A stretch of 64,000 nt of DNA from Eonycteris spelaea (Eukaryota; Chordata; Mammalia; Chiroptera; Pteropodidae). The position numbers and the translations under genes were made by a program. Shown here piece by piece: positions 12,263-26,100 of this stretch (position 1 is its first letter; the number at the start of each line of letters is the position of its first letter). Under the pieces are notes generated by a model. That model was not told the DNA's origin. It saw only the letters and a list, made by a program, of their open reading frames with translations, and searched no databases. The DNA lies in NCBI GenBank assembly GCA_003508835.1, contig PUFA01000162.1, forward strand, positions 1,922,001-1,986,000, written 5' to 3'.

Positions 12263-15202
12263 CTGGAGGAGGAGACAGAGAACAGTTCATGAAAAGCATT
12301 CTGGTTTGCTTCTTTTTGGCTTATCGTCTTCTTTTTTGGAATATGTCCATAGTCTCATACATCCATTTTAAAAGGTGCTCTCAGGGGACTCATTCATTAG
12401 GGGACAGTGTTCTCCAAAGTGGGGTCAAACACACTTTACTCTTAGAGAATTAGAAACATTGGGGATAGATTCCAAGAAACAGAAACTTAACAGGATGCTG
12501 ATTTGACTAAAGCTTGAGATTTACAGCTTTTACAGAGGGTCTCAGAATCTATAAAAGAGGGGAGGATGGGCTGGCACGTCATGGGGGATGGGGCTCTGTG
12601 GGTCTGCTTCTCCTGCACCCCCAACTCTTACTTAAAGGAAATGTTAAAAGCTGCTGCCTTTACCCAAAAAGTATGTATAGGGACTGGATAGACCAGCAGG
12701 AGAAATATTTAAAGTTTTAGCATGTTTTTATAGTATGGCACCATAAAAGCAAATACCTAGCCTTATTTAGAGCTAACTATGAAGGGCAAATAATATCTTC
12801 TTACCATACCAGCAAGCTGTCTTTGGTGTATTTAAGAGGCCTTGATGCCAGTCCTCACTCTCAGAATACCAAGGGGTTTGACTGATAAGGAAATTATCAC
12901 ATGTCTAGTTGATTAATATTCACTTTTGAAGGAGAGAGCATAGCACTTATTATCTAAAACCAATATTTCCCCTTTAGTGTTTTAGACCAAAATCTGGGTA
13001 TTTCTGAGATGATCCAAAAAATGTAAAAGATGACAGGAAAAAGGGAGACAAGAAAAGTATACCTGAACAACAAATGGGGGATCTGATTTAAAAAACAAAA
13101 GCTCATTTAGTTCGAGTGCTATGGAAGTCTGCCCAATCCCAGACATATTGATTTCTTTCTGATGGCTCCTCAGGAGGTGGTGGCAGGAAGCTGGCTGGAC
13201 TATTAAAAAAATTAAATCCACTCTTTGGCTCGTGCACTTTGGGCAGTAATGCTGACTAACGCACTAGTGAAGTTTGGTACATTTTCCAAGGATATGAGAA
13301 ATGTGTTAACAATTACTTTCATAATTTTTGAAATGGTATTTCTAAAGTAAATGAGGGAGTGAGTAACTAATGTATGTGTTATGTGGGTATAGCATAGAGT
13401 TTTATCTCTAAGGGATTTCTAATTTTCTTTTCCAATTTGGCTGATTTCTTAAGTGTAAGAATATTTGCGTTTCAAACAGATTCTTCCTTGTAGCCTATTG
13501 TTCTCTGCTTGATTCCACAGTAAGGTTATAAGAGAACTTATCAAATTCTTAGGCATTCCCAAGACAACTCACATGCCCTAAATATCTTTTTATTTCTTAC
13601 AGGAGCAAATAAAAGTGAGGGTAAGATAAAACATTCTTGGGTAAAATCAAATCCTTTCAAATGTGAAATCAAATTTTAAAATTTCCCTGATAGAGACTCA
13701 TTTATTTTTATAGCACATTAGTTAGGTGTCTTTAAGGTACAGCTTTCTGCAAGATAGGGGTTCAACTTTTTTAAGAACTGAGGAGTCCTGGCACACATTT
13801 CCGATAGACAACATGTCAACACCCTGTTTTATGGAGAGCAAGTATCAGCGGATGGCCCCAGACAGCCCAGAGGAGATCTTGCCCTCCGCAGTGGCAGCTG
13901 TTACCTTGGTAACCCCTCAGGGACACACCACACATCTTCCTGTTCTACAGAACAAAGCTGGAATTGAGGTCACATTCGCATGTGAAGCATGATCAGTTCC
14001 AGCTCACTTGCCAGAGTGGAGGATATATTTGCAATTTTTGAGAAATAAAAGAAAATGACAGTGAGCTCCAGGTGTTAGAGATGTGAGAAATATAGAGTTC
14101 TCCCACCTTCATATAACCAATTTATGAATTAATCAAGCAATGGGAATGTCATTCTTCCAGTCTAGTCAGAATTCTCTGATTTGGGTTTATGGGAGTATAC
14201 TGACACAATGACAAGTCAGAATGACAAATTTCTCTTTTAAAAAAACCAAAAAACTTTTATTACTAAAAAAGTAGAGTTAGGCTAAATGCTGAGGAAAAGA
14301 TCCCCAAAGAAATGTCTCATTTAATCTTTAGAGGTCCCCTTTAATCGTTAGAGGACTCATTTTTAATTATCAGCATTTGTTATGGGTATAAATAAATGGG
14401 GGAAATTGTTTTAACTGTAACCCTGAAGGCACGTTGACCTACACAGAAGCTTTATTTTAAGCAATCAGCATATGCAGTAGACCAAAATTATAGAATAGAC
14501 AAAACAAGGTCCGATTGTGCACATATTGAAAGTATCTCTCTCTCTCTCTGTGTATGTCTCTTTCACACACACAATTTTTGATATAAAATAATTTAAGAAA
14601 AATGTAATCTACATATCTCTTTCAAAAATCAAAGTAATAAGAATAAAACTGAAGATCAGATTTGGGGAGGGAACCCAAGGATTACTTAAAAACTGATGAA
14701 TGTTGGCTAAATGACTTAATCTTTTCAGTACTTGATTTCTTCATCTGCACAATGGGCATTATGATAGAACTTACCTCCCTCTTGAGCATTGCTGAGATAA
14801 TATAAAGCATGATGGGCATTTAGGTGAGTGCCAGGCACATAGTAAGAGCTCAAGTAAATATTAGCTGTTAATAGGCAATTCCAACCTCTCTTGCTAAAAG
14901 TAAAAACCAAACCAAACGAAACAAATCAGATGCAGAGAGACTGACTGATTCATTCAAGATCACACAGCTGTTAAAGCTGAGACAAGACCAGACCCCACTT
15001 CTGCTGCCCAGCTCAATTCTCTTGCCTCATACTTTAACGGTTCACTTATCTGGCAAATTCTTTTTGGTCACAGATGGTGTAAATCAGATTTATTGTAGGT
15101 GGAGTTCACAAACAACTCTGTGAGTTCAATGTACCAAGAAATGGGTTTCCCAAACACTCTCTGAAGGGTGCCATTTCTGGTGCAATATTTCCATACCCGG
15201 AA

Positions 15203-15233
<31 letters not shown>

Positions 15234-18200
15234 GGGAGCGTCCACTCCATCAGTGGGAATGCCCAAGGTCTGCAGGGTATACTCAGCTGCATATGTCTTT
15301 GCTTCATCCACATAGGCACTTAGTTTTGGAGGTGTGAAAGCGTGGCTGGAAAGCATAGGTCAGGGTAGGCATTTTAAACTTACGCTTAGGCGACAAGTAG
15401 AAATCTAAGGTGGTGTTAACTTTTTAAAATGCTAAGATAATAGGTTTTTGTGTGAGTATTCATCATTCTCTTTGCTATTAAATCTTTTAAATATATAAAC
15501 ATGTAGAAATATTTGTGAACTGACCTACAACATCAGTGGTTGATGATATTCCTGGGGCAGACTTGTAACTCATTACGTGATTTTTCTAAGGTACATGTGA
15601 ACACAATGATTCCTGAAATATGTAGAAATGCAAGCTCGAGGTAAATTTTGGGAGGTAATATTCAATAACAGAGAGGTCGTATCTTTGGTCCAAAATTTAA
15701 ATGACAGGAAATGATGTTATTGTGTGTAATGGCAATTTTATATTATTCAATGAAAACACTATACAGAAAAAAGAATGGGCTATAGTTTTCATTTCTATTA
15801 CATTTTATATCTACAGTTTTCCATTGGTTGATTATTCTACCTGATCTTCATTGTCTATATGAAACTCGAGGGCTTTGAGATGCCAGCCTCATAGCTGGTG
15901 CATATATCCTAACTACACATGTCAACATTTGCATTTAATAGAAAATGAGTAAGTAGTAGACTTGAATATTTTTATCTTATTTAGATAGTGATGCATTACA
16001 CGTAATTTACAAGAGTCTCTTATTCTAAAATCTAAATGATTAGGAATTTGGAGAGTATACCCACATTGCAGGATTCTGGCTGGCCAGAGCAGGAATGGTT
16101 ATTTTGTATAAGAATAGTTGTCTTTGATCTTGTCCAATGGCAGAGTGCAGTTGATATACTGGCAGTCCCCAGTTATTTTTCTGACAAATTTCTTCTAATA
16201 TCTACAAGAGTATAAAAAATGATTTCCCTTTCAAATGTCACATTTGCATTATTTCTCCAGCTTTCAGATTTTAAACGCTGTTCTTCAGAGTTTAAGCTAA
16301 TATGAGAAGATATAAAATGCCACATGGTTTAATGACTCATTAAAATTTAATATGAACTCAATTTGAACTCCGTTTAAAATGTTAGATCTATTAATTCATA
16401 AAAATCATTTTCACACTATTTATTCTAATATGTTTTTAGTTTAGTCCATTAGCTTTAACTTTTTACCAATAGTTTGATTTTATGATTTGTTTGATATATT
16501 TATTCAATTTTTTTTGAAAATGACATTCCAGTGCTGTGTGGCTAGTTTTACTCATTGTTACTCTCAACCGTCTGTTTATTATGGTTTAGAGAAAATAATC
16601 AAGAATACAGTATATTCTTATTTCACATTATTTATCATAAGGTTTTAATTTCACATTTCATAAACAGAGTTTAAAGTTTAATGGGTTAGTATTTATTGAT
16701 GAGCATTAATAGATTAGTATTGACAGTGGCAACATCTTTATAAAACACCACTTCTGGTTATTTTTATAACGAACTGATTTATAGCACCTTCCTGTGTTTT
16801 TTTTTTTCTTCTTATATTATTCCAAAATGAATTGTGCCTGAAGTCATAAATTTTCTTCATCCTGAAGCCAATTTTGGGTAGCCCACAAGACCCAATGCTC
16901 CCAATAGTAAGCAGATTCAGTAAAATGTACAAAAAAAAAAAAAGCTTAAGTCTGAAAAAATAACTTTTTGGGATAGAATAATGTCCCAGGATGAATCTAT
17001 GGATTATTATCTATGTATTAACCATTTATATATCTTTTTTTTGAAAATGTCTCTTCAGATCCTTTGTACATTTTTTAATTGGATTACTTTTTTTGTACCA
17101 TATAATTGTTGATAGCAAGGATTGTGTTATATTCACTTTTCCATCCCCAGAACCTAGCATAATGCATGCCCAATCAATGGGTTTTGAACAAACAAATGAT
17201 TGCTGTTTACCAATCTGATAGGCATTTTTTTTTAATTGACTGGTAGGCAATTAAACCTTAGATGAATTAATTTGTGTGTATAAGAAAGCCATTAATCCAA
17301 TAAAAAAATACTGATGATGAGCTTATAGAAAACCAAGTTTTCTATTTGACCGCAACAGTAAAGCTATGTCCATAAATTTACCTTTGGAATGAGAATAGAG
17401 AAGTTTTCTTTAGAATACACAAACTGTAGCTCTGAACAACTGGTAATTGGTTCTGCAGCTAAAGAGTCTCTGCAGAGAGATCAGTATACACTGCACATTC
17501 ACAGGAAACAGTCTAAGGGTTAACATGGATCCTGTTTTGTGTTATTTTTAAGCTTGTTTTATACCATTTCCATACTGGAACAACTTTTATAACTTTTACG
17601 TTTCCAATAATAAAAACCACAACCTCATACAGGAACCTGACAACTTAGGACTGTGAAATAAAATGCCATTGCCCAAATATAATCAATGTAGAAGACTTAA
17701 TTTGATATGAATATGGCACCTCATAGTTAATATGAGTAATGATATCACCATAGATAGTATGTTTTCTCTTAAATGCTGTATTTTCAAGAAAAGAAGTTCT
17801 AAATGGTCTATTTCCTGTGGTGACTACTCTTCATTTGCTAACCAACCTGGCTCACACAAAATTAACATTTATTTTGAACTGAGCTTTGCTTCCTATTATT
17901 TTATTTAAGGTATTGGTTGATAATTCTTAATAATTCTCAAAATTTTTGCATTTTAGCAGAAGACAATTTAAGGTGCTGTAATTTATAACTAGAAAAAAAA
18001 GAGCCTTAATAGAACAATGAAACTCAATACTCTCACAGTATGTTATGCTAATTAATCACTATATATATATATATATGCACATCTATATCTATATCTATAT
18101 CTATATCTAAAACCCAAAACAATACCTTAAGTTGGGATTAACTCAAATCATTTGATGAAAATTGAATAATGGTCTTTGGTTCAACTTTAAGAAACCATCT

Positions 18201-21200
18201 CTGGAATAAGATTACCTACCTGAGGAGCAAGTTTAATTCCTTGGGGTTTTAAGGTGACAGGATTCATTGGGGTGAGTTCCATTCCAGGTAAAAGGTCATA
18301 GAGTTTGTCTTCTTTCTTGTCCCCTTTGACCTGGTATCCACGACCCAGGCCTGTGTATGCCAAATAGCCACGGCCGCCCAGTCCTCTCACTCCCGCAGCC
18401 CCTACAGGTACATTCATGTAAATTTCTAGGAATGTAAGAAGGCATTAAACTGAATCAAACCACCAGAAAATCACCCTGAATCTTACTGTAATGGAAAAGT
18501 TAGCCCAAGCAACATTGATTATTGCCCTGAAGATGAGTAGAAAACCCTAGGATTCTAATATAATGAAACTCAACACACGTTGGGGGTCACTATAGGTGTC
18601 TTTTCTTTCTTTTTTTTTTTTTTTTTAACTATCTGGAAGAAAGCATACATACTAGTAAAGCTATCAATAAGTACACAAGCAACTTTACAGCTTTGGTTCA
18701 GAGAAAAATTTTGCAGTTTTTGTCTTCAGTTAACTTTTTGTTGACATTTTCCTGTAGAATAATAAATGTCGAGAAGGTGTTTTGTAAAACATCCTAGCAT
18801 GATATGACCACATATATTAAAATCAGTCCTGTATTTTTGTCATTAATCAGTAAATCAGAAATAAATTCTAGCTTTCCAAATAATTCCATTCCTACTGACC
18901 TGTTGGAAAACATTTAGAAAGCATTTTAAGTTCACCATTTTCTTTGTTATGCTCTGTTAATGTGAGGAGTAAATTTCCATTGAGTTTCATTAATAGATTC
19001 CTCTTGATTTTTTTGTTTTGCTACTTTGATTTTCTACTGGTAGCATTAAGATAAAAATATTAAATTGATTACCCTTCATCCATGTATATCATTCATTGAT
19101 TTCTTTCTTGTTATAAGACAGATACTTTTGTCCCTTGGAGTAGAGTTTTTTTCTTACATTACAACTGGTTGAAACTTATATTTAATGGATGAGTTGTTTA
19201 ATGATGAAATTTTAGATTATAAATGCATAATATTTTAGTGGCATAATTTGTCATTATATAGACTGATTACCCTGAAGGAAATTCTGATGATTTCTTTTGC
19301 ATTACAATTTTGAGGGAAGTGACCATATGGAAATTTTAAGGCTGTTGAAGACTAGAGCTCTTAAAATGGTCAGTTCAGTTCTCCTGAAAAATAGTAAAAG
19401 ACAGTAAGATAATTGTTTCCACAGTAATATGGACATGTCCCTTTGCTTCAATGTCAAACCCAAGAATAGATTTAAATACACAGTTTGTTGCTGAATTGCT
19501 TAGACTAGTGTCATATTTGGAAGAGAGAACTGAGCATTGCCACCTCCTAGCAGAACCACTCTGAAGGATCACATTAGATAGACAAACTAATTTCTTGAAA
19601 ATAAAAACATTTGCTTTTCTTATTTTTAATATTGCTTGATCTGAGCTCAGAAAACTGCTTTAACATTTGGAATTCTTATAGGATTCAATAGGAAAGACTT
19701 ATTGTTTGTCAGATTGAGCTTTTCCCCCCTTCTACTTGTGCTTTATTATTTATTACCCATATCCTGAAGAAGTAAATTGATTTCCTTATTAGTGTGGCTT
19801 TTTAGAAGACATTGCACATATTTCTTGATGGAGCTAGATGAGAGCATCTCATATTTCTATTAGGATCTATTTATGATAATTTGTTATTTATAAATTAGGA
19901 TGATGCCACTGAGTCACTATCAAATACACATGTGCTTTGACATGTTTTTGCTATTTGAGGTAATTAGTTTCCATTGGACTATTCTGCTCTTGGAAGTTTT
20001 ATAACGTCACATATGACTGCAATATGATGGTTCAATGATAAGAGAGAAACTAACAATTGTGGACCTGAGTTTTAGTTTGCACAGATTTTATGGGTCTATG
20101 CAAAGATCAAATGTATGCAGACTCATTTGTGCTATGTCATGTCCAAGTTTTCTTAATAACCAGTTGTAATGTGAAAAAAGATTCCTATGGAAGGAAAACT
20201 ATTTATATAATATTTGATTTTTAATAAACAATTTTCCAGTCCCTTTCTCCCAGTGGACCCATCTAATTTGGCTAAGGCTATCACAATGCAAATCATTTGA
20301 AATGATAGTTATTCTAAGGCAAGAACCAATTAGTGTTACCTCTAACAGAAGGGGCATGGATAATGGCCCTGTTGCCAAGATGTCCTTTGGTAGCTGGGAA
20401 ATGAAAGCTGGGAATTGTATAGGCCTGGGGGGCGTAGAAGACAGGAGCTCCCAGGTACGTTGTAGTGGGATCATAAACATGGCCCAAAGAATAGGTGTAT
20501 TCTCCTTGCAGCATGGTGCCCCTTCCACCTGTGCCTCGGGTGTACCTAACATAACTGTCCTTGTCCACTGGTTTGGCTAGAGTTACTTCGATGGGGGAAC
20601 CATCCAGCACCTGTTGTAGAGAGCCAGGAAAAAACAACATGAGAAGATATGAAGCAACCAAGTGTTGGTGAGCCCTTGTAATGCACCTCTTTCTGTATTA
20701 GCCTGTTTGCTGCTATGTGTATTGGCTGTTTCAATTTTATATATTTTGTCTCTTTATGAACTGGTGTTTGTGTGCCAGTGAAATTTTCCCTGAATGGTTT
20801 TGTGGATAAGTGGACTATAAGCTACCAACAATTTTGACAGTGACAAATTGGATACTGTCCATTAATGTATTGATTATACATTTATTATCTGAATATAGTC
20901 ACTGAGATAGAGAATTATGTAATATTTTTAATGTGATAGATGCTTTAAATTTCTTATTTATAGAATATATAATTCTAAGACATTTTAGGTTACTAATGGG
21001 TGGAATATAATCTCCACTACCTAGCAAAGTACAATGAAGGTAAAAGGAAACCAGTAAAGAGATCTTATCAATTATTAATATCTTTACATGGGCAGCCCAG
21101 TTAGGCCTTTCTGGCTGCTAGTCAGCTAAATGTCCTGTTCTCTAGAGCAGTTTCACGGTAAGTCAGTTTTCACTGGGAAAGGGGAGAGGTTTAAACGTGG

Positions 21201-23108
21201 CTCTACTCAAAGAAGAGGCATCTATGAGGCTATTACATTGTCTCCCACAGGTACTTTTTGTGAAGCAACCTTTTGATCTGCTGAACAGTTGGGAACTAAC
21301 AGACAAGGGTAGTGGGGACAGTGTTGAGATTTTTCAAGTCAATCATGCCTTAAAACTAGTTTTCAAGAACTATTAAAGTGGTTCGATTCTGATACCAATT
21401 TTTGACCTTGCAAACAGTTCCAGATGTTGAAGATAATAGCCGTGTGTGACTCACTTCTGTGTATTGTTTATATACAGAAGCGACAAAGATGGCTCTCAAC
21501 AAATACTGGGTAGATTAATGCATTTCTTATCAAGGGACCAAGTGTTGTGAGAAAGCACTTATGGCTTCTTTCAAATAAGAGTAGGAAGAGCCTCTATTTT
21601 CTATAAAGAAGCAATATAAAATATACCTGCAATAATTCCCTTTCACAGCAGCCGAGTGTGCAACTTGGATCATTGATGTCTGCTGGGCAAAGCTTGTGCT
21701 TCATAGTCATCCTGACCATTTTGTTCATCCTCTGGGGCAACTTGTCCCTAATTCTATGTATTTATCCTACTTTTTAGTAGCAAGAGACAGTACGAAATGT
21801 GTTAGATGGAACATACTGAGAGATAGAATCTAGCTGATAGTCAACTGTCTTATATTGATGTTGACATAATTAGAAGAAATAGATGGGATATTGAAGGATG
21901 GATGAACTTAGATATAAAATTCTTTATATCTTCAGTCCTGTCATAAAGAAGATGAGAGACCCAAATAGGTCTCTGCTGATAGGCACTTCCATATCAAGAG
22001 ACAGCGTTAATGGAATGATTCTTTATTGCAAAGTCAGATTTCTTACTGTAATAGATTTTGTTGTGCACTCCTTTGCCACTCCAACAGTGTTTTAAACTCA
22101 GTCTTGTATTTTAGTTATTTGGTTTAGAATTTCAAGAGCTAGGAGGATATCTGATTAATCTGTATACCCCAGGCCCAGCAAAATTTCCTGCACATCATAG
22201 ATGTCGTACATATTAATAGAATAAATGAATAATCACATCCAAAGCGCGATTCATTACCTTTCTCTTTAAATATGCTTCCTTTTATGGCTTCCTTAAAGTA
22301 TTGTTTCAGTTTCCCGTATTGAAAACCTATGACTCATCTACCTTTGTCACACCTGTTTCCACCCAGTTCCGGGGACCTTTGGGTTCATCCCCCACAGCCC
22401 TGTGTAGAGCTCTCATCTACATTCCATTCTCACCCTAGTTCCAGCCCTTATTATTTCCATTTGGGTGACTATAATAGCTTTTTCCATCTCTCTTACTACT
22501 CCATAAAATTTCAACTCCTAATAGGTTAAGTTCTCTAAGTTGTAAATATGATCATTACTCTACTGTACAAAATACTTCAGTCCCATCGTGTCTAACAAAT
22601 TAAATATAAATATCCATATACATATTCAGAAGCCTTTATAGTTCCAAGGCAAGCTTACTTTTGATTTTCCTATACTACATTATATTTAAATAGTTATAAT
22701 ATTTAATGTATATTTACTAATAATATTGAATATATATTTAATTACATAATTTATGTATATATTACTATAAAAATATCTAGCTGTAAATATATGTAGCTTT
22801 AAAATTTTGAAAAATTTGACTATTTCCCATTTTAATTATTCCAGTTTTTTTGATTATTTATAATCATAAATAAGCATTTAATTCAATAATAGTATAATAA
22901 ATAATCATGAATTAGCCATACTCAAACTTTTGTAATTAGTCTCTTTGCCCTTTGTCTCCTGTTGGGTCTGACTGCTACACAGCCTAAGAGGTCACACAGC
23001 CCTATGTGCATTATGTTATAACCACAAAGATCTACTTATACTGTTCTCCAGTCATCTGTGACTCTTTTCAAATTCTCTGCCTCCAAAGTTGCCTCTTTTT
23101 TTTCCATG

Positions 23109-23153
<45 letters not shown>

Positions 23154-26100
23154 TAAATTTTGCCCAACGTTCATGGCTTCTCTTATATCTTCTCATATCC
23201 ATGAAGATTTTCTGATTCTTCAGGAGCCACTTCTCCTTCCTTTGGACATTCTCACCATTTTTAATTTTTTTTTAAAAAAGTGAAACTTATCTGTACTTTG
23301 CAAAGGAGTTTGTTTACCTGTCTTACTCTTTCAGCAGAGTTTTAGCTGACAACCATCTTTGGTTTGATTCTTTTTGTATTCCAGACATTATTTTGCATGA
23401 ATAGTGGTCCATGGAAGTACTTGAATGTTTATTGAATTGGTAAATAAGTGCTATATTGGTTTCTACACACAAATCAAAAGTAAGGACATAGAAATTTTCC
23501 ACTGGAACTTACTCTTGGTAAGGTGAAGAGGTTTTAAGGCTTCCGGAGTAAGAAGATTGAACTCTGAAGGGCAGAATCATAACAGCTACCTTGAGATTTT
23601 TTTCTGATTATTAGCCTCTAAAACACTGCACTACAAAGCTAATAATCTCTTTGAAGTCATGCTTACATATTGGAATGGGGAAAAACACCTTGAAATAATC
23701 TACCACAATCCCCTCTTCCTCAGGAAACTGAGGGCCAATGACTTGTCCAAATCAGCCAAAATTAGAGATAGAGTTGGACATACAAGCCCCATCTGCAATG
23801 TACTTTTCCGTCACTTCTCTTTTGTTCATCTTAAATGGACTGAGGCACCCATGTCAGAGATGGAGAAAGCCTGCGTGAGCTAGATTTATAGGGTTGTTCT
23901 TTTGAATAAAATTTCCACACCAAACGTTGATGGAATCCATATATATCTTTTCTTTGTCTGACATTACCTTTCCATTTAAAGCTTTCATAGCCTCAACTGC
24001 GTCTTCTCGGTTATTGAAGTGCACGAAAGCATAGTCTCGGATTTTCTTCACCCTCTCCACAGCACCTGTAAATAGAGTAGAAGTATTATTAAAATGTTGT
24101 TAAATAATACTGTTTCTTACTCAATTTAGAAAATAAAGCTTTTGCCTAGAGTGACATTAAAATGGAAACTTGTTTAACATTCATTTGTTAGCAATTTAGC
24201 ATGCCAATTATCTTTTAGTTATTCTCACTTGGGTATATCTTAAGAGACCAGGTTTTCTTCTATGCTTAGTTTCTAGAGAAAAATACAGTATAGAATCCTA
24301 TGCTAGGGAGGATCAGAAGAAGAGGCAGGTTCCCCTGTCTTCCTCCCCCAATCAAAGTTCAGTTATCCTCTTATGTCCAACGTCACAAAACAATTAGTTT
24401 CTTTTCTACCACATGGTTCAGTGGTTATTCCTGTCGAATACCGATAGTACTGTAATGTAAGGATAATTTAAAAACACTGGAGTCTTTCTCTTCTCTCTTT
24501 CCTCAGCATACAACCCTTGACTTCTCATGACGATGGTTGTATAGAGTAAAATGTCTCTCCAGGCTGAGAAAATAAATAAAAGTATCTGAGACCATGAAGC
24601 ATGGGACAAGTTATTAAGTGAACTTCCAACATCCTCTCTTTTTTTCTTCACTATCAGGTGGGGTAATTTTTGTGACTCCACCCCATGGCTTGTCTTGGTA
24701 ATTGAGAAGTAAGAGGTGGGCCGTGAGGACTTTTACCCTTCCAGTCTTTGCTCTATTCATTTTGTAGTGCAGTCCTCCTTCTAGGCTATCCTAGACTGTT
24801 AGCACCCTAAGAACAGGCTCTGCTTCAGAGGCACCTTGGTGTAGTCTTTACTCAGTTTCTACCTTGTGCCTTATACACAGGGGCTGCTCAGTAAACATAC
24901 ATGGAATGAGCAAATACTATCGGTCAGTTCACATTCCAACTTCTATCATCCACATTAGCTGAATGGAATTTCAGATGATAATGGATCTAGGTGTTCTCAA
25001 ATTCACCTTGTAGATGTCGAAATTGGCTTGCATTTTTGAGCAGTAATGCCCAACTGCCTGCACATAGTGAGGCAGTTAATCATTTGCAGATGCTATATTA
25101 GTAATGGATTTATAGCTGGTTATATGGCACCACACTGTATACTAAAATAGCAGGGAAGGCAGAGTCCTGAATACTGGAAATAGAGAAATGTCCGGCGAAT
25201 CTTTATAAAGGGAGAAATAATATCCTTACTAATTACCTTTGGAATGAATCATCAGCTTATTCTGTTTCACCTGACACAGCACCCAGAGTTGGAAGCAGGC
25301 AAAATGACTATGTGAAGTGAATATTCTCAGGCAGTTTTAACATTATGGCACCATGGCCCATGATTAGAAATCCCCTAGAGTTCTTGCTTAGAGACAAAAA
25401 AATTGTCTTTCATAGAAAGGTGTTACCACAGTGATAAACTTAGGTAAGAGTGTGTTCTAAGATACACTAATCCCACAAGATGGCTTGTCAAAAAATGGGA
25501 TCCATGGTCCATATATATGGGAGATCCAGCATCCTTCATCTCTTCTTTTGGAGATGTTCTAAGAATATTAGAATGTTAAGGACTCTGATAAGTTCCACGG
25601 TAAAAAAAAATCTGGTGTTTATAAACCTATTTGACCATAGACCTTTTTTTATCAGTAACATCTGCTAACAGTTTATAGAATTAATGTTTTGCAGAACTGA
25701 CTTTGGGAAGTGCTTGTGTGGACATTGTTTCTTGAAATACTTTACCTATTTCAGTGCTATAGTTCCAAATGAGCAAAAAGAGGTGGAAACTCAATCTCAT
25801 GGCTTAAAATTGATATCGAAAGTATTGACAAGATGAGCAGCAACTAGTTATCCCCAATCCACTTTCCCTCTATTCCTTTTCCTTCCTCTTCACCCAAATG
25901 AATTTCCCAGAATTAATTGTCACCTCTTTACTTATGTACGTAAAGTCACAATCATATTCCATTAGACCAGTGATTTCCAGGTGGGAAAACTTTTGTCCTC
26001 CAGGGTACCTTTGGCCATGTACGGAGACATTTTTGGTTACTACATCTTGGAGGTTGATACTGGCATCTAGTGGGTGGAAGCCTAGGTTCTGCTAAACATC

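Larger units (their letters stand above)
16202..18219 (-). other. A1CF: A1CF intron 8
   Basis: A 2.0-kb intron holding an L1 scrap (about 17025-17090, + strand text 'cttcagatcctttgtacatt'), an L2 3' end, and the AT microsatellite listed separately. Confidence 0.7.
20611..23967 (-). other. A1CF: A1CF intron 6
   Basis: A 3.4-kb intron. It contains L2-like material, an extremely AT-rich block (about 22660-22915) and a TC microsatellite. Confidence 0.7.

Noticed and set aside
20199..20580. Two long open frames overlapping A1CF exon 7 in other frames
   Set aside because: They are shadows of the conserved exon. Only the frame giving [10 protein letters not shown] matches A1CF.
23854..23967. Possible C-terminal extension of A1CF by reading through the exon 6 donor
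   Set aside because: The extension is unlike the family and a good donor (gtaatg) lies at the boundary. It could only matter as a rare intron-retained transcript.
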